Shown here: in pieces, positions 1 through 5,747 of the stretch | Position numbering within the stretch: the first letter of the stretch is position 1 | Layout: each line of letters starts with the position of its first letter | Notes under the pieces: model-generated | What the model saw: only the letters and a program-made list of their open reading frames with translations | Databases searched by the model: none | Told to the model about the DNA's origin: nothing | NCBI GenBank assembly: GCA_037147235.1 | Contig: JBAWVO010000373.1 | Location: 1-5,747, forward strand | Direction of reading: 5' to 3' | DNA: 5,747 bases | Source of the DNA: JANXQG01 sp037147235 | Lineage (GTDB): Bacteria > Planctomycetota > Planctomycetia > Pirellulales > Thermoguttaceae | Made by a program: the position numbers and the translations under genes

Positions 1-917
1 GGGATGTCGCCCTTGGAGATGCGATCGACATATTCGGCCGCCACGTTCAACGGGTTGATCACGGCATCCAGCGTTTCATTGACACCCTGGACGATCGTGC
101 GGAAGTCGCCCTGGTGCTTCGAGGCGTCGGCCCGGGTGGCCAACTTCCCTTGCACACCCGCCTTCGCCAGCATTCCGGCGTCGCTAGTCAATGCGTTTAC
201 CGCAGTGATGCAGGCGTTGAGGTTGTTCTTGATCTCGTTAAAATCGCCGTTGTAGCTGTCGGTGATCTTGGTCGGGATGTCGCCCTTGGAGATGCGATCG
301 ACATACTCAGCCGCCACGTTCAACGGGTTGATCACGGCGTCCAACGTATCGTTGACGCCTTGCACGATCTTGCGGAAGTCGCCCTGGTGCTTCGAGGCGT
401 CGGCCCGGGTGGCCAACTTCCCTTGCACACCCGCCTTCGCCAGCATTCCGGCGTCGCTAGTCAATGCGTTTACCGCAGTGATGCAGGCGTTGAGGTTGTT
501 CTTGATCTCGTTAAAATCGCCGTTGTAGCTGTCGGTGATCTTGGTCGGGATGTCGCCCTTGGAGATGCGATCAACATACTCAGCCGCCACGTTCAACGGG
601 TTGATCACAGCGTCCAACGTGTCGTTGACGCCTTGCACGATCTTGCGGAAGTCGCCCTGGTGCTTCGAGGCGTCGGCCCGGGTGGCCAACTTCCCTTCCA
701 CACCGGCCTTCGCCAGCATCCCGGCGTCGGCTGTCAAGGCGTCCACGGCCTCGATGCACTGGTTGAGGTTGTTCTTGATCTCGTTGAAGTCGCCGTTGTA
801 GGTGTCGGTGATCTTGGTCGGGATGTCGCCCTTGGAGATGCGATCAACGTACTCGGCGGCCACGTTCAAGGGGCCAATCACGGCATCGAGCGTCGCATTG
901 ACGCCTTCGACGATGGG
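1..917 (-). repeat. 273-bp in-frame tandem repeat encoding paired HAMP modules
   Basis: The string GGGATGTCGCCCTTGGAGAT recurs at 1, 274, 547 and 820, an exact period of 273 bases or 91 codons. There are three full units (1-273, 274-546, 547-819) and part of a fourth, more diverged unit to about 917. Each unit encodes two HAMP-like modules of about 45 residues. Bases 98-299 and 371-572 appear identical over 202 bases, while bases 1-97 differ from 274-370 at about ten sites. The unit at 547-819 differs strongly from 274-546 only in its right half (about 696-805). This patchwork suggests recent duplication plus gene conversion. More units may lie beyond the left edge. Confidence 0.95.
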
Positions 918-1709
918 ACGGAATTCAAGGCTTACCAGTTCCGGGTTGCTGCGGGTCTGGAGCTTGCCGGCCACGGCCGCCTCGGATAGTTTCTTCGCTT
1001 CGCCGATAAGGGTCGCGAGCATCTTGGAAATGTTCTTGGAAAGGACCACGCCCAAAATGAGCATCAGCGTGGCACCAATGCCGATGGCGGAAAACATCGT
1101 GACCATTGCAGTGCTGCTGGCCGCCTCAGCCTTCTTCGTACCGTCTGCGGCGAGGTCGGTATTGATCTTAACAATATCGTTCAGAAGCGATTCGGCGGTC
1201 GAGAATGCTTTCCGATTGGTCACGAGGGCCTGCGTGGTCATGGCGTTGTAGGCTGCCTCTTCGACCTTTGCGTCGGCCTTGCGGACCTTTTCCCACTCGC
1301 GACTCAAGCGGAGGAACTCCTCGTGGTCGCGTTTCCATGAGGTCCAGGCCGGAACGAACTCTTTCCACTTGGCCTCTTCCTCCTTGGTCTGCGGTAGCGG
1401 TTCGTAGATCTTCCATGCCTTCTCGGCCCGATCCCAGGCACTCTTGATTCCGTCATAGCGCTGCTGGCGCCCCGCGTCGTCAAGCGTCTTGCACATGAGC
1501 GCGTTTTCTCTGGCGTTGACCGACGTCTGGGCCTCACTGACTACCAGTAGGCTCTCCACGCTGGGCAACCGGTTCGTGCCGAGGTCGTCGATGTAGTTCG
1601 AGAGCTTGCTGATTCCTTGGTTGCCGACGAAGCCGACTACTGCGGTGATTAAAATCGCGAATCCAAATCCTCCCAGGACCTTGGTCCCGGTCTTCATCTT
1701 TTCAAACAT
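1..1709 (-). CDS. Methyl-accepting chemotaxis protein-like receptor with tandem HAMP repeats (5' part, runs off the left edge)
   Basis: The reading frame is open from ATG at 1709 to the window edge: 569 codons with no stop, so the C-terminus is missing. AAGGA at 1720-1716 lies 6 bases before the ATG and supports this start. The N-terminus MFEKMKTGTKVLGGFGF leads into membrane segment 1 (about residues 11-29). A charged, helical periplasmic domain follows (about 30-200, with LPSVESLLVVSEAQ near its start), like the four-helix-bundle MCP sensor family. Membrane segment 2 is at about 203-223. From about residue 224 the rest is HAMP modules: one linker HAMP, then alternating types 'NVAAEYVDRISKGDIP...NGDFNEIKNNLN' and 'LAKAGVxGKLATRADASKHQ...VNxTLDAVI'. 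Seven modules are complete and an eighth is cut at residue 569. HAMP modules relay conformational signals from the sensor to a cytoplasmic output domain. That domain is not visible. An MCP signalling domain is most likely, but a histidine kinase is possible. The ligand cannot be read from the sequence. Confidence 0.88.
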   Translation of the reverse strand, partial: MFEKMKTGTKVLGGFGFAILITAVVGFVGNQGISKLSNYIDDLGTNRLPSVESLLVVSEAQTSVNARENALMCKTLDDAGRQQRYDGIKSAWDRAEKAWKIYEPLPQTKEEEAKWKEFVPAWTSWKRDHEEFLRLSREWEKVRKADAKVEEAAYNAMTTQALVTNRKAFSTAESLLNDIVKINTDLAADGTKKAEAASSTAMVTMFSAIGIGATLMLILGVVLSKNISKMLATLIGEAKKLSEAAVAGKLQTRSNPELVSLEFRPIVEGVNATLDAVIGPLNVAAEYVDRISKGDIPTKITDTYNGDFNEIKNNLNQCIEAVDALTADAGMLAKAGVEGKLATRADASKHQGDFRKIVQGVNDTLDAVINPLNVAAEYVDRISKGDIPTKITDSYNGDFNEIKNNLNACITAVNALTSDAGMLAKAGVQGKLATRADASKHQGDFRKIVQGVNDTLDAVINPLNVAAEYVDRISKGDIPTKITDSYNGDFNEIKNNLNACITAVNALTSDAGMLAKAGVQGKLATRADASKHQGDFRTIVQGVNETLDAVINPLNVAAEYVDRISKGDI

Positions 1710-1758
1710 GTTCTTTCCTTTCGGTGTGAAACAAAACAGGTAGGTTTGCCGGGCGGCG

Positions 1759-1962
1759 TCAACGGCCCGACAATACATGGTGTGTCATACCACGGTGCGG
1801 CAGAGGTCTGTCTTTGGACAGGCCGACGCGATCTGCCGTGCCGGAATCCAAGCGGCACACGTTGGCCGCCGGGACTTCGATCTTGCGATACACTTGGGCG
1901 TGGGGCGCAACCTGCTGCAGCAGGGGACGCAACGCCTCGGGAACCTTCTGCGTGTGTTCCAT
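1759..1962 (-). CDS. Doubtful small ORF, 67 codons, unknown function
   Basis: The ORF starts at ATG 1962 (MEHTQKVPEALRPLLQQV) and stops at TGA 1761-1759, 49 bases before the receptor start. The first 50 or so codons favour G or C in the third position, like the neighbouring genes, and the segment is clearly GC-richer than the AT-rich DNA just upstream. Both points fit a real gene or the remnant of one. Against it, no convincing Shine-Dalgarno sequence precedes the ATG, and the last 15 or so residues (RPLPHRGMTHHVLSGR) look like chance translation. I recognise no family, signal peptide or membrane segment. The frame stays open upstream to another ATG at 2016, but that extension is AT-rich and hydrophobic and looks non-coding. 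It could be a gene fragment, or part of the receptor's leader. Confidence 0.3.
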   Translation of the reverse strand: MEHTQKVPEALRPLLQQVAPHAQVYRKIEVPAANVCRLDSGTADRVGLSKDRPLPHRGMTHHVLSGR

Positions 1963-2067
1963 CACTAGGCAGTTAACCCATATACAAAGAAATAGTTTAA
2001 GAATAGGCACAAGCAAAATAAATGTTTGAATTTTGCATATTTGTGCAGAGTGTGAATAATTTACTAA
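1963..2067 (-). promoter_or_regulatory. AT-rich promoter-like region upstream of the small ORF and receptor
   Basis: This stretch is much richer in A and T than everything around it. It lies between the repeat cluster that ends the tad block and the start of the small ORF and receptor, which is where a promoter for leftward transcription would be expected. Possible but weak hexamers on the minus strand are TTGCTT followed 16 bases later by TATTTC. No strong sigma-70 or sigma-54 consensus is seen. The call rests on base composition and position rather than on a clear motif. Confidence 0.35.
2013..2036. repeat. Perfect 7-bp inverted repeat, possible operator
   Basis: GCAAAAT (2013-2019) and ATTTTGC (2030-2036) form an exact inverted repeat with a 10-base spacer inside the AT-rich region. 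The 17-base centre-to-centre distance and the position upstream of the receptor would suit a dimeric regulator. The arms are AT-rich, so a chance match in this composition is quite possible. No regulator is encoded nearby. Confidence 0.4.
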
Positions 2068-2068
2068 G

Positions 2069-2178
2069 CCAGAGCCTGCCGACGGTCGTGACCGGCAGAA
2101 ATCATTGCATCGACTTTCCCCGCAATGCTACGCGGATCTGTGTTCCGTTAAACTGCGAATGGGGATCGCTGGCTCTGG
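2069..2178. repeat. Nested inverted repeats in the intergenic gap
   Basis: CCAGAGCC (2069-2076) is repeated in inverse as GGCTCTGG (2171-2178). Just inside the left arm, CTGCCG (2076-2081) pairs with CGGCAG (2093-2098), and the loop between them contains GGTC-GT-GACC (2084-2093). Together with the palindromes at 2189-2314 they make a cluster of potential hairpins. They may be the remnant of another repeat element or part of an untranslated RNA structure. No run of T follows on either strand, so they are not typical intrinsic terminators. Confidence 0.35.
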
Positions 2179-2188
2179 GAATGGCCTT

Positions 2189-2209
2189 CGCCGGTCCTTA
2201 GGACCGGCG
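2189..2209. repeat. Perfect palindromic hairpin downstream of tadC
   Basis: CGCCGGTCC (2189-2197) and GGACCGGCG (2201-2209) are exact inverted copies around TTA: a 9-bp, GC-rich stem with a 3-base loop. It lies about 100 bases beyond the tadC stop. The hairpin could slow or end transcription or protect the 3' end of the tad mRNA, but no U-tract follows on the minus strand. Its left arm plus loop (CGCCGGTCCTTAG, 2189-2201) recurs as a direct copy at 2302-2314, linking it to the adjoining element. Confidence 0.75.
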
Positions 2210-2314
2210 CACCAATAACTGTCGTGTTTTGCGCATTCGCCGAGCAGGGGCAGACGGCACACGGAGTGTGCCTGCTACTTTTCTTGCGACACTTATTGAT
2301 GCGCCGGTCCTTAG
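2197..2314. mobile_element. Small palindromic element with about 22-bp terminal inverted repeats (REP/MITE-like)
   Basis: The left end, 2197-2218 (containing GGACCGGCGCACCAATAA), matches the reverse complement of the right end, 2293-2314 (containing TTATTGATGCGCCGGTCC), at 20 of 22 positions. The 118-base unit encloses a second hairpin at 2256-2272 and encodes no protein of its own. Both ends carry CTTAG in direct orientation (2197-2201 and 2310-2314), which could be a target duplication or part of the repeat itself. Such a structure fits a non-autonomous miniature element or a REP-like palindromic unit. No transposase is present. Whether it is repeated elsewhere in the genome cannot be seen from one copy. 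Confidence 0.5.
2256..2272. repeat. Perfect hairpin GGCACAC-GGA-GTGTGCC
   Basis: GGCACAC (2256-2262) and GTGTGCC (2266-2272) pair exactly around GGA. The hairpin lies near the middle of the 2197-2314 element and is followed by TGCTACTTTTCTTG. From memory, near-identical motifs are scattered through intergenic regions of Pirellulales planctomycetes. This supports both a repeat-element reading and the taxonomic guess, but it is recollection and has not been searched. Confidence 0.65.
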
Positions 2315-3285
2315 TGCATCTTTGGGAACATCTGTCGCACCATGGTAATCGCGGCAGGCCCGACAAGCACGACGAAAATGCCTGGAAAAATGAAGAGTAC
2401 CAGCGGGAAAAGCAGCTTGACGGCCGTCTTGGCGGCTTTCTCCTCGGCCAACTGACGGCGGCGGGTCCGCATCGATTCACTCTGCACCCGCAACGCCTGT
2501 GCAACGCTGGAACCAAACTTGTCGGCCTGAATCAAGACGGCGGCCAGCGAGCGCAGATCGGCCACGCCGGTCCGCTGCCCCAGGTCGTGCAAGCATTCGG
2601 ACCGCGTGCGGCCCATCTGCAACTGGAAGTTGGTTAGGGCAAACTCGGCCGCAAGCACGGGGTAGGCATTCTTCATTTCGTCGCCTACCTTGCGCATCGC
2701 CTGATCCAGGCCAAGACCGGCCTCAACGCACACGACCATCATGTCCAACACGTCGGGCAGGGCCAGGAAGATCGCCTGCTGGCGCCTACGCGCCAGGAAT
2801 CCTAAAACCATGTCGGGCAGCCAGAAGCAAACCGCACTCACGCCAACCACCCAAATCAGCGTATTCTGGCTGAATCCTTTTGCCCATAGCAACATGCCGC
2901 CGCCGAGGAAGAACCCGGCCATCAGCATGGCGAACTTCAGACCATAGAAGATCGGCACCAGCCCCTCGATGCGGAAGCCGGCACTGGCCAGTGTGTTCTT
3001 CAGTTTATTTGCTTCGACCGCGTTCCTCGGCGCGAATGCCTTGGTCAAGGCCGACGTCTTTTCCAAGACCATCGCCACGGTGTCAGGCTTCTTCAGAATG
3101 GCTTCGGCCTGGGATGAACGGCGCTTCTGCGGGTTTTTGATCTCATCCAACCGCTCCACGGCCCGCGGCTTGGAGGCGGCCATGTACTCCAGGCCGAACC
3201 AGGCAATTGCGGCGAACAGACCGAAAATCGCCAGCGGAATGAAGTCGCTGAACGTGAATAGCGTCGGTGAGGCTGCTGCAAACAT
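2311..3285 (-). CDS. tadC: Tad secretion/pilus inner-membrane platform protein TadC
   Basis: This 324-residue protein belongs to the type II secretion F (GspF/PilC-like) family. With TadB it forms the inner-membrane platform on which the TadA ATPase drives assembly of Flp pili. Predicted membrane segments are at about residues 14-33, 114-134, 141-163 and 291-313. The F domain covers about 175-300, with ALPDVLDMMVVCVEAG at 175-190, the QADKFGSSVAQALRVQSE segment near 253-270, and RRRQLAEEKAAKTAVKLLFP just before the last membrane segment, all typical of TadC. The start is ATG at 3285, three bases after the tadB stop. AAGGTG at 3297-3292, overlapping the tadB end, gives a 6-base spacing. The length is normal for the family. 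The stop codon (2313-2311) lies inside the right inverted repeat of the 2197-2314 element, so the last residues may have been altered by that insertion. Confidence 0.95.
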   Translation of the reverse strand: MFAAASPTLFTFSDFIPLAIFGLFAAIAWFGLEYMAASKPRAVERLDEIKNPQKRRSSQAEAILKKPDTVAMVLEKTSALTKAFAPRNAVEANKLKNTLASAGFRIEGLVPIFYGLKFAMLMAGFFLGGGMLLWAKGFSQNTLIWVVGVSAVCFWLPDMVLGFLARRRQQAIFLALPDVLDMMVVCVEAGLGLDQAMRKVGDEMKNAYPVLAAEFALTNFQLQMGRTRSECLHDLGQRTGVADLRSLAAVLIQADKFGSSVAQALRVQSESMRTRRRQLAEEKAAKTAVKLLFPLVLFIFPGIFVVLVGPAAITMVRQMFPKMH

Positions 3286-3288
3286 GAA

Positions 3289-4257
3289 TTACACCTTGAT
3301 ATCGACAATCTTTTTGATTACCACTGCGCCCAAAATTTGCATGAATATGGCGACGGCCAGCATCTTCTTCCCCGCCGGATCGGTGAAGAGCAGCGACACG
3401 TACTCGGAATTCAAATGGTACACAACCATGAACAGCAACAGCGGCAAGGCCATCAGGACCACGCCCGAGAGCCGGCCTTCGCCCGTCAATGCCTGGACCT
3501 GGCCAAGGACGCGAAAGCGGTCGCGAACCAACTCGCCGATCTTATCGAGAATCTCCGACAGGTCTCCGCCCGTCTGCCGTTGCAAAACCACCGCCGTGAC
3601 GAAGAACCGCAGGTCAAGGTTGGGTATCCGCTCGCACATTGCCCGCAGGCTGTCGTCCATGGCCACGCCCAGGTTCTGTTCCTCAAACACGCGGCCGAAC
3701 TCTTTTCCAATCGGCGCGCTCATCTCGGTAGCCACGGCACTGAAACCGAAGGCTAGGCTTTGCCCAGCCCGCAGAGCACGGGCCATCATTTCCAATGCGC
3801 CTGGAAGTTGCGTGCTGAAAGTCTTCAGCCGCTTCTTGCGCCGCCAGAGGAGCCAAAACATGGGCAACGAACCGGCAGCGAACGCGGCCGGTGGAACCAC
3901 CGCCACGGGACTTTTCATGGCAATCGCCACGGCAGATCCGGCCAAACCCAGGATCACCGAGACCACCGCCAGCTTGCCGACCGTGAGCGTCGTATCGGCC
4001 TGCTTGAAGAGCAGATCGAAGTTTGCGAACTTGTCGAATAACTGGGCCAGCATGTTGGGCGCATCGTCCAGCGGCCGCGACAGGACGCTGTTGTCCTTGA
4101 GCAAATTATTCATGCTCGACGGCGAAGCGACGCCGGTGAGGATATCCAGCCGATCCTCGATTCGCGACGTTTGCGGCTTGGAAAAGAGTATTGCCACTCC
4201 GCCCACGAGGGCCGCAACGCCAATGAAAGCCAGTAAACCAACGAGCAGTGGATTCAT
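3289..4257 (-). CDS. tadB: Tad secretion/pilus inner-membrane platform protein TadB
   Basis: This 322-residue protein is the second type II secretion F-family platform protein of the Tad machine and the presumed partner of TadC. Membrane segments are predicted at about residues 5-25, 95-114, 117-138, 263-282 and 298-316. The F domain runs from about 145 to 280, with LPGALEMMARALRAGQSL at 151-168 and the highly typical QRQTGGDLSEIL at 226-237. The start is ATG at 4257, two bases after the tadA stop. A strong GGAGGA (4269-4264) inside the tadA end, 6 bases from the ATG, supports this start and suggests coupled translation. Length and layout are normal for TadB, and no defect is seen. TadB and TadC are told apart by gene order and by the more N-terminal paired membrane segments of TadB. 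Confidence 0.95.
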   Translation of the reverse strand: MNPLLVGLLAFIGVAALVGGVAILFSKPQTSRIEDRLDILTGVASPSSMNNLLKDNSVLSRPLDDAPNMLAQLFDKFANFDLLFKQADTTLTVGKLAVVSVILGLAGSAVAIAMKSPVAVVPPAAFAAGSLPMFWLLWRRKKRLKTFSTQLPGALEMMARALRAGQSLAFGFSAVATEMSAPIGKEFGRVFEEQNLGVAMDDSLRAMCERIPNLDLRFFVTAVVLQRQTGGDLSEILDKIGELVRDRFRVLGQVQALTGEGRLSGVVLMALPLLLFMVVYHLNSEYVSLLFTDPAGKKMLAVAIFMQILGAVVIKKIVDIKV

Positions 4258-4259
4258 AT

Positions 4260-5582
4260 CTAATCCTCCAACATGACACGTTCACGGAAAGCACTGGCCG
4301 GTAGACGGACGCCGGCCGATTCCAAGCGAGACATGAACTTCGGCCGCACGCCGGTCGACACGAAGCGGCCGAAAGCACGGCCCGCCTCGTCAATGCCATC
4401 CTGTATGTAACGGTAGATGTCTTGCATCACGATCGTGTCCTGCTCCATGCCGCAGATCTCCGTGATGTAGGTGATCTTGCGCGGCCCGCCTTGCAATCGC
4501 GAGGACTGCACGATCAGGTTCACGGCACTGGCGACCTGCGTCCGCATGGCCTTCAGCGGTAGATCAAAGCCGGACATCATGATCAAGGTTTCCAAACGGG
4601 ACAGGGCGTCGCGAGGCGTATTGGCGTGGATCGTGGTCATCGATCCCTCATGGCCCGTGTTCATGGCTTGCAACATGTCGAGCGTTTCGCCGCCGCGGCA
4701 CTCGCCGATGATGATCCGTTCAGGCCGCATGCGCAGGGCGTTTTTCACGAGGTCGGTGGCCGTGATCGCGCCCTTGCCTTCGATGTTTGCCGGCCGCGTC
4801 TCCAACCGCACCACGTGGTCCTGCTGGAGCTGCAATTCAGCCGCGTCTTCGATCGTTACCACGCGGTCGGTGTTGGCAATGAAGCTCGAAAGTGTGTTCA
4901 GCAGCGTTGTCTTGCCGGATCCCGTTCCGCCGGAGATAATGATGTTCAGCCGAGCCTTGATCGCTCCTTCCAGCAGCATGACCATTTCGGGCGTAAATGC
5001 CTTGTAATTCAGCAGGTCTTCCAGCTTGAGCGGATTGGCGCCGAAGCGGCGGATGGAAACGCACGCCCCGTCCAGTGCCAGAGGCGGAATAATCGCGTTG
5101 AAACGCGAGCCGTCCAACATGCGGGCATCGACCATCGGGCAAGTCTCGTCCACGCGGCGGCCAACCCTGGAGATGATGCGGTCAATGATCTGCATCAGGT
5201 GGTTGTTGTCGCGGAAGACGACGTTCGTCTTTTCCATCTTGCCGCGACGTTCGCAGTAGATGTTCTTAGGCCCGTTGATCATGATATCGCTGATCGTCGT
5301 GTCTTTGAGCAGAAATTCCAGGGGGCCGAGACCGAACGTCTCGTCGAGTACTTCGGTCACCAACTGATCGCGTTCCGAGCGGTTCAACAGCTTGTCTTCG
5401 CTATCGCAAAGATGCTCGACGACCAAGCGGATTTCGCGACGGAGGATCTCGCCTTCCATCTCACCCACCTTGGTCAGGTCGAGTTTATCGACGAGCTTGC
5501 CGTGGATTCGCTGTTTGAGTTCTTCGAGCGAAGATTCCTTGGTATCGCTGCTTTGCCGCAGAGGCATGCGAGTTGGAGGCAT
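4260..5582 (-). CDS. tadA: Tad pilus assembly/secretion ATPase TadA (CpaF family)
   Basis: This 440-residue cytoplasmic ATPase belongs to the GspE/VirB11-like secretion ATPases, CpaF branch. As a hexamer it hydrolyses ATP to power Flp pilus assembly through TadB and TadC. A helical N-terminal region covers about residues 15-95. It is followed by the CpaF-type segment FGLGPLEFLLKDTTISDIMI (about 83-102) and SIRRF (176-180). The catalytic core has Walker A GGTGSGKTT (218-226, Lys224), an acidic Asp-box VTIEDAAELQL (242-252), Walker B RIIIGECRGGE (289-299, Glu294) and a His-box HEGSMTTIHA (311-320). No membrane segment is seen, and the length is normal for the family. ATG at 5582 is chosen because AGGAAGAG (5599-5592) lies 9 bases upstream. 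An in-frame ATG five codons later has no such site. It is the first gene of the tadABC block in this window. Confidence 0.97.
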   Translation of the reverse strand: MPPTRMPLRQSSDTKESSLEELKQRIHGKLVDKLDLTKVGEMEGEILRREIRLVVEHLCDSEDKLLNRSERDQLVTEVLDETFGLGPLEFLLKDTTISDIMINGPKNIYCERRGKMEKTNVVFRDNNHLMQIIDRIISRVGRRVDETCPMVDARMLDGSRFNAIIPPLALDGACVSIRRFGANPLKLEDLLNYKAFTPEMVMLLEGAIKARLNIIISGGTGSGKTTLLNTLSSFIANTDRVVTIEDAAELQLQQDHVVRLETRPANIEGKGAITATDLVKNALRMRPERIIIGECRGGETLDMLQAMNTGHEGSMTTIHANTPRDALSRLETLIMMSGFDLPLKAMRTQVASAVNLIVQSSRLQGGPRKITYITEICGMEQDTIVMQDIYRYIQDGIDEAGRAFGRFVSTGVRPKFMSRLESAGVRLPASAFRERVMLED

Positions 5583-5747
5583 GACGTTCGACTCTTCCTG
5601 CCGTAAGGGTTTTTTGAGTCCGGGGAAATTTGTTATCCGTGAAAGGATAGCTTACGGCGGAAGCAGCGGCGCAGATGGGTTCTTTTTCTTGAATAGAGAA
5701 AATAATAGCGGTTGTAACGAATGTAGCGAGGGGCTGGGGGCGGGGAG
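5583..5747 (-). promoter_or_regulatory. Leader upstream of tadA, possible promoter
   Basis: No gene can be supported in these 165 bases. Minus-strand frames are open for a few dozen codons from the edge but carry no recognisable protein. One ends at TAA after 31 codons and could be the tail of an upstream gene. A perfect TATTAT (-10-like) reads leftward at 5707-5702, but its expected -35 position has a poor match. A weak hairpin, TATCC/GGATA, lies at 5634-5649. The tadA ribosome binding site is at 5599-5592. At the right edge the plus strand has three closely spaced G runs (5729-5746), too few to call a quadruplex. Confidence 0.25.

Noticed and set aside
1..917. CRISPR-like array suggested by regular repetition
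   Set aside because: The repeat unit is 273 bases, continuous and in frame, with no short repeats separated by unique spacers. It is a protein-coding tandem repeat.
114..989. 291-codon plus-strand ORF with an internally repeated protein sequence
   Set aside because: It is the antisense shadow of the 273-bp receptor repeat. Because the period is a multiple of three and GC-rich, it stays open on the opposite strand. The minus-strand frame encodes a recognisable receptor.
2189..2209. Rho-independent terminator for the tad operon
   Set aside because: The stem is strong, but no run of T follows it in the direction of transcription, so it is recorded only as a palindrome.
2148..2516. 122-codon minus-strand ORF running from inside tadC into the intergenic repeats
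   Set aside because: It overlaps tadC in another frame and then translates the palindromic element. It has no independent support.
2969..4276. 435-codon plus-strand ORF opposite tadB and tadC
   Set aside because: The translation is rich in Ser, Arg and Thr and has no family features. The opposite strand encodes clear TadB and TadC with ribosome binding sites.
4686..4716. Cysteine in the TadA Walker B region (GECRGGE rather than GEVRGGE)
   Set aside because: Both versions are common in CpaF-family ATPases, so this is not a defect or novelty.
4626..5606. 326-codon plus-strand ORF opposite tadA
   Set aside because: It is antisense to the conserved ATPase motifs of TadA and is a frame shadow in GC-rich DNA.
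5589..5620. GACTC...GAGTC with a T-run near the tadA start as a plus-strand terminator
   Set aside because: The stem is only five pairs, the T-run lies inside the loop rather than after the stem, and no plus-strand gene ends here.

Overview
The window is GC-rich bacterial DNA. Every gene that can be supported lies on the minus strand, so it reads from right to left. Three things point to a planctomycete, probably of the Pirellulales: the compact tadABC gene order, a chemoreceptor with the DASKHQGDF / NGDFNEIKNNLN type of tandem HAMP repeat, and a short palindromic intergenic repeat containing GGCACAC-GGA-GTGTGCC. This assignment is an inference from recalled sequence style and has not been tested by a search.

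Region by region, in order of transcription. Positions 5747-5583 are a 165-base leader with no supported gene, probably carrying the promoter or the end of an upstream gene. Positions 5582-2311 hold a tight three-gene Tad (tight adherence, Flp-type pilus) block: tadA/cpaF (secretion ATPase), tadB and tadC (the two inner-membrane platform proteins). The genes are separated by only 2 and 3 bases, and each downstream gene has its ribosome binding site inside the 3' end of the gene before it. Together the products form the cytoplasmic motor and membrane platform of a type IVc pilus or secretion machine. No pilin, prepilin peptidase, secretin, tadZ or tadD/E/F is visible here.

Positions 2310-1710 are a 600-base gap. 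It starts with a compact palindromic element (2189-2314) whose right inverted repeat contains the tadC stop codon. Further inverted repeats lie at 2069-2178. An AT-rich, promoter-like stretch (about 1963-2067) holds a perfect 7-bp inverted repeat. A doubtful 67-codon ORF (1962-1759) comes last.

Positions 1709-1 hold the 5' part (569 codons) of a transmembrane chemoreceptor (MCP-like). It has an N-terminal membrane anchor, a periplasmic helical sensor domain, a second membrane segment and then a chain of HAMP modules. The chain is encoded by an exact 273-bp (91-codon) tandem repeat that runs off the left edge. The output domain (MCP signalling domain or a kinase) is outside the window.

The most notable features are the poly-HAMP receptor, with a 202-bp stretch identical between adjacent repeat units, and the small inverted-repeat element abutting tadC. 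No clearly new multi-gene system was found.
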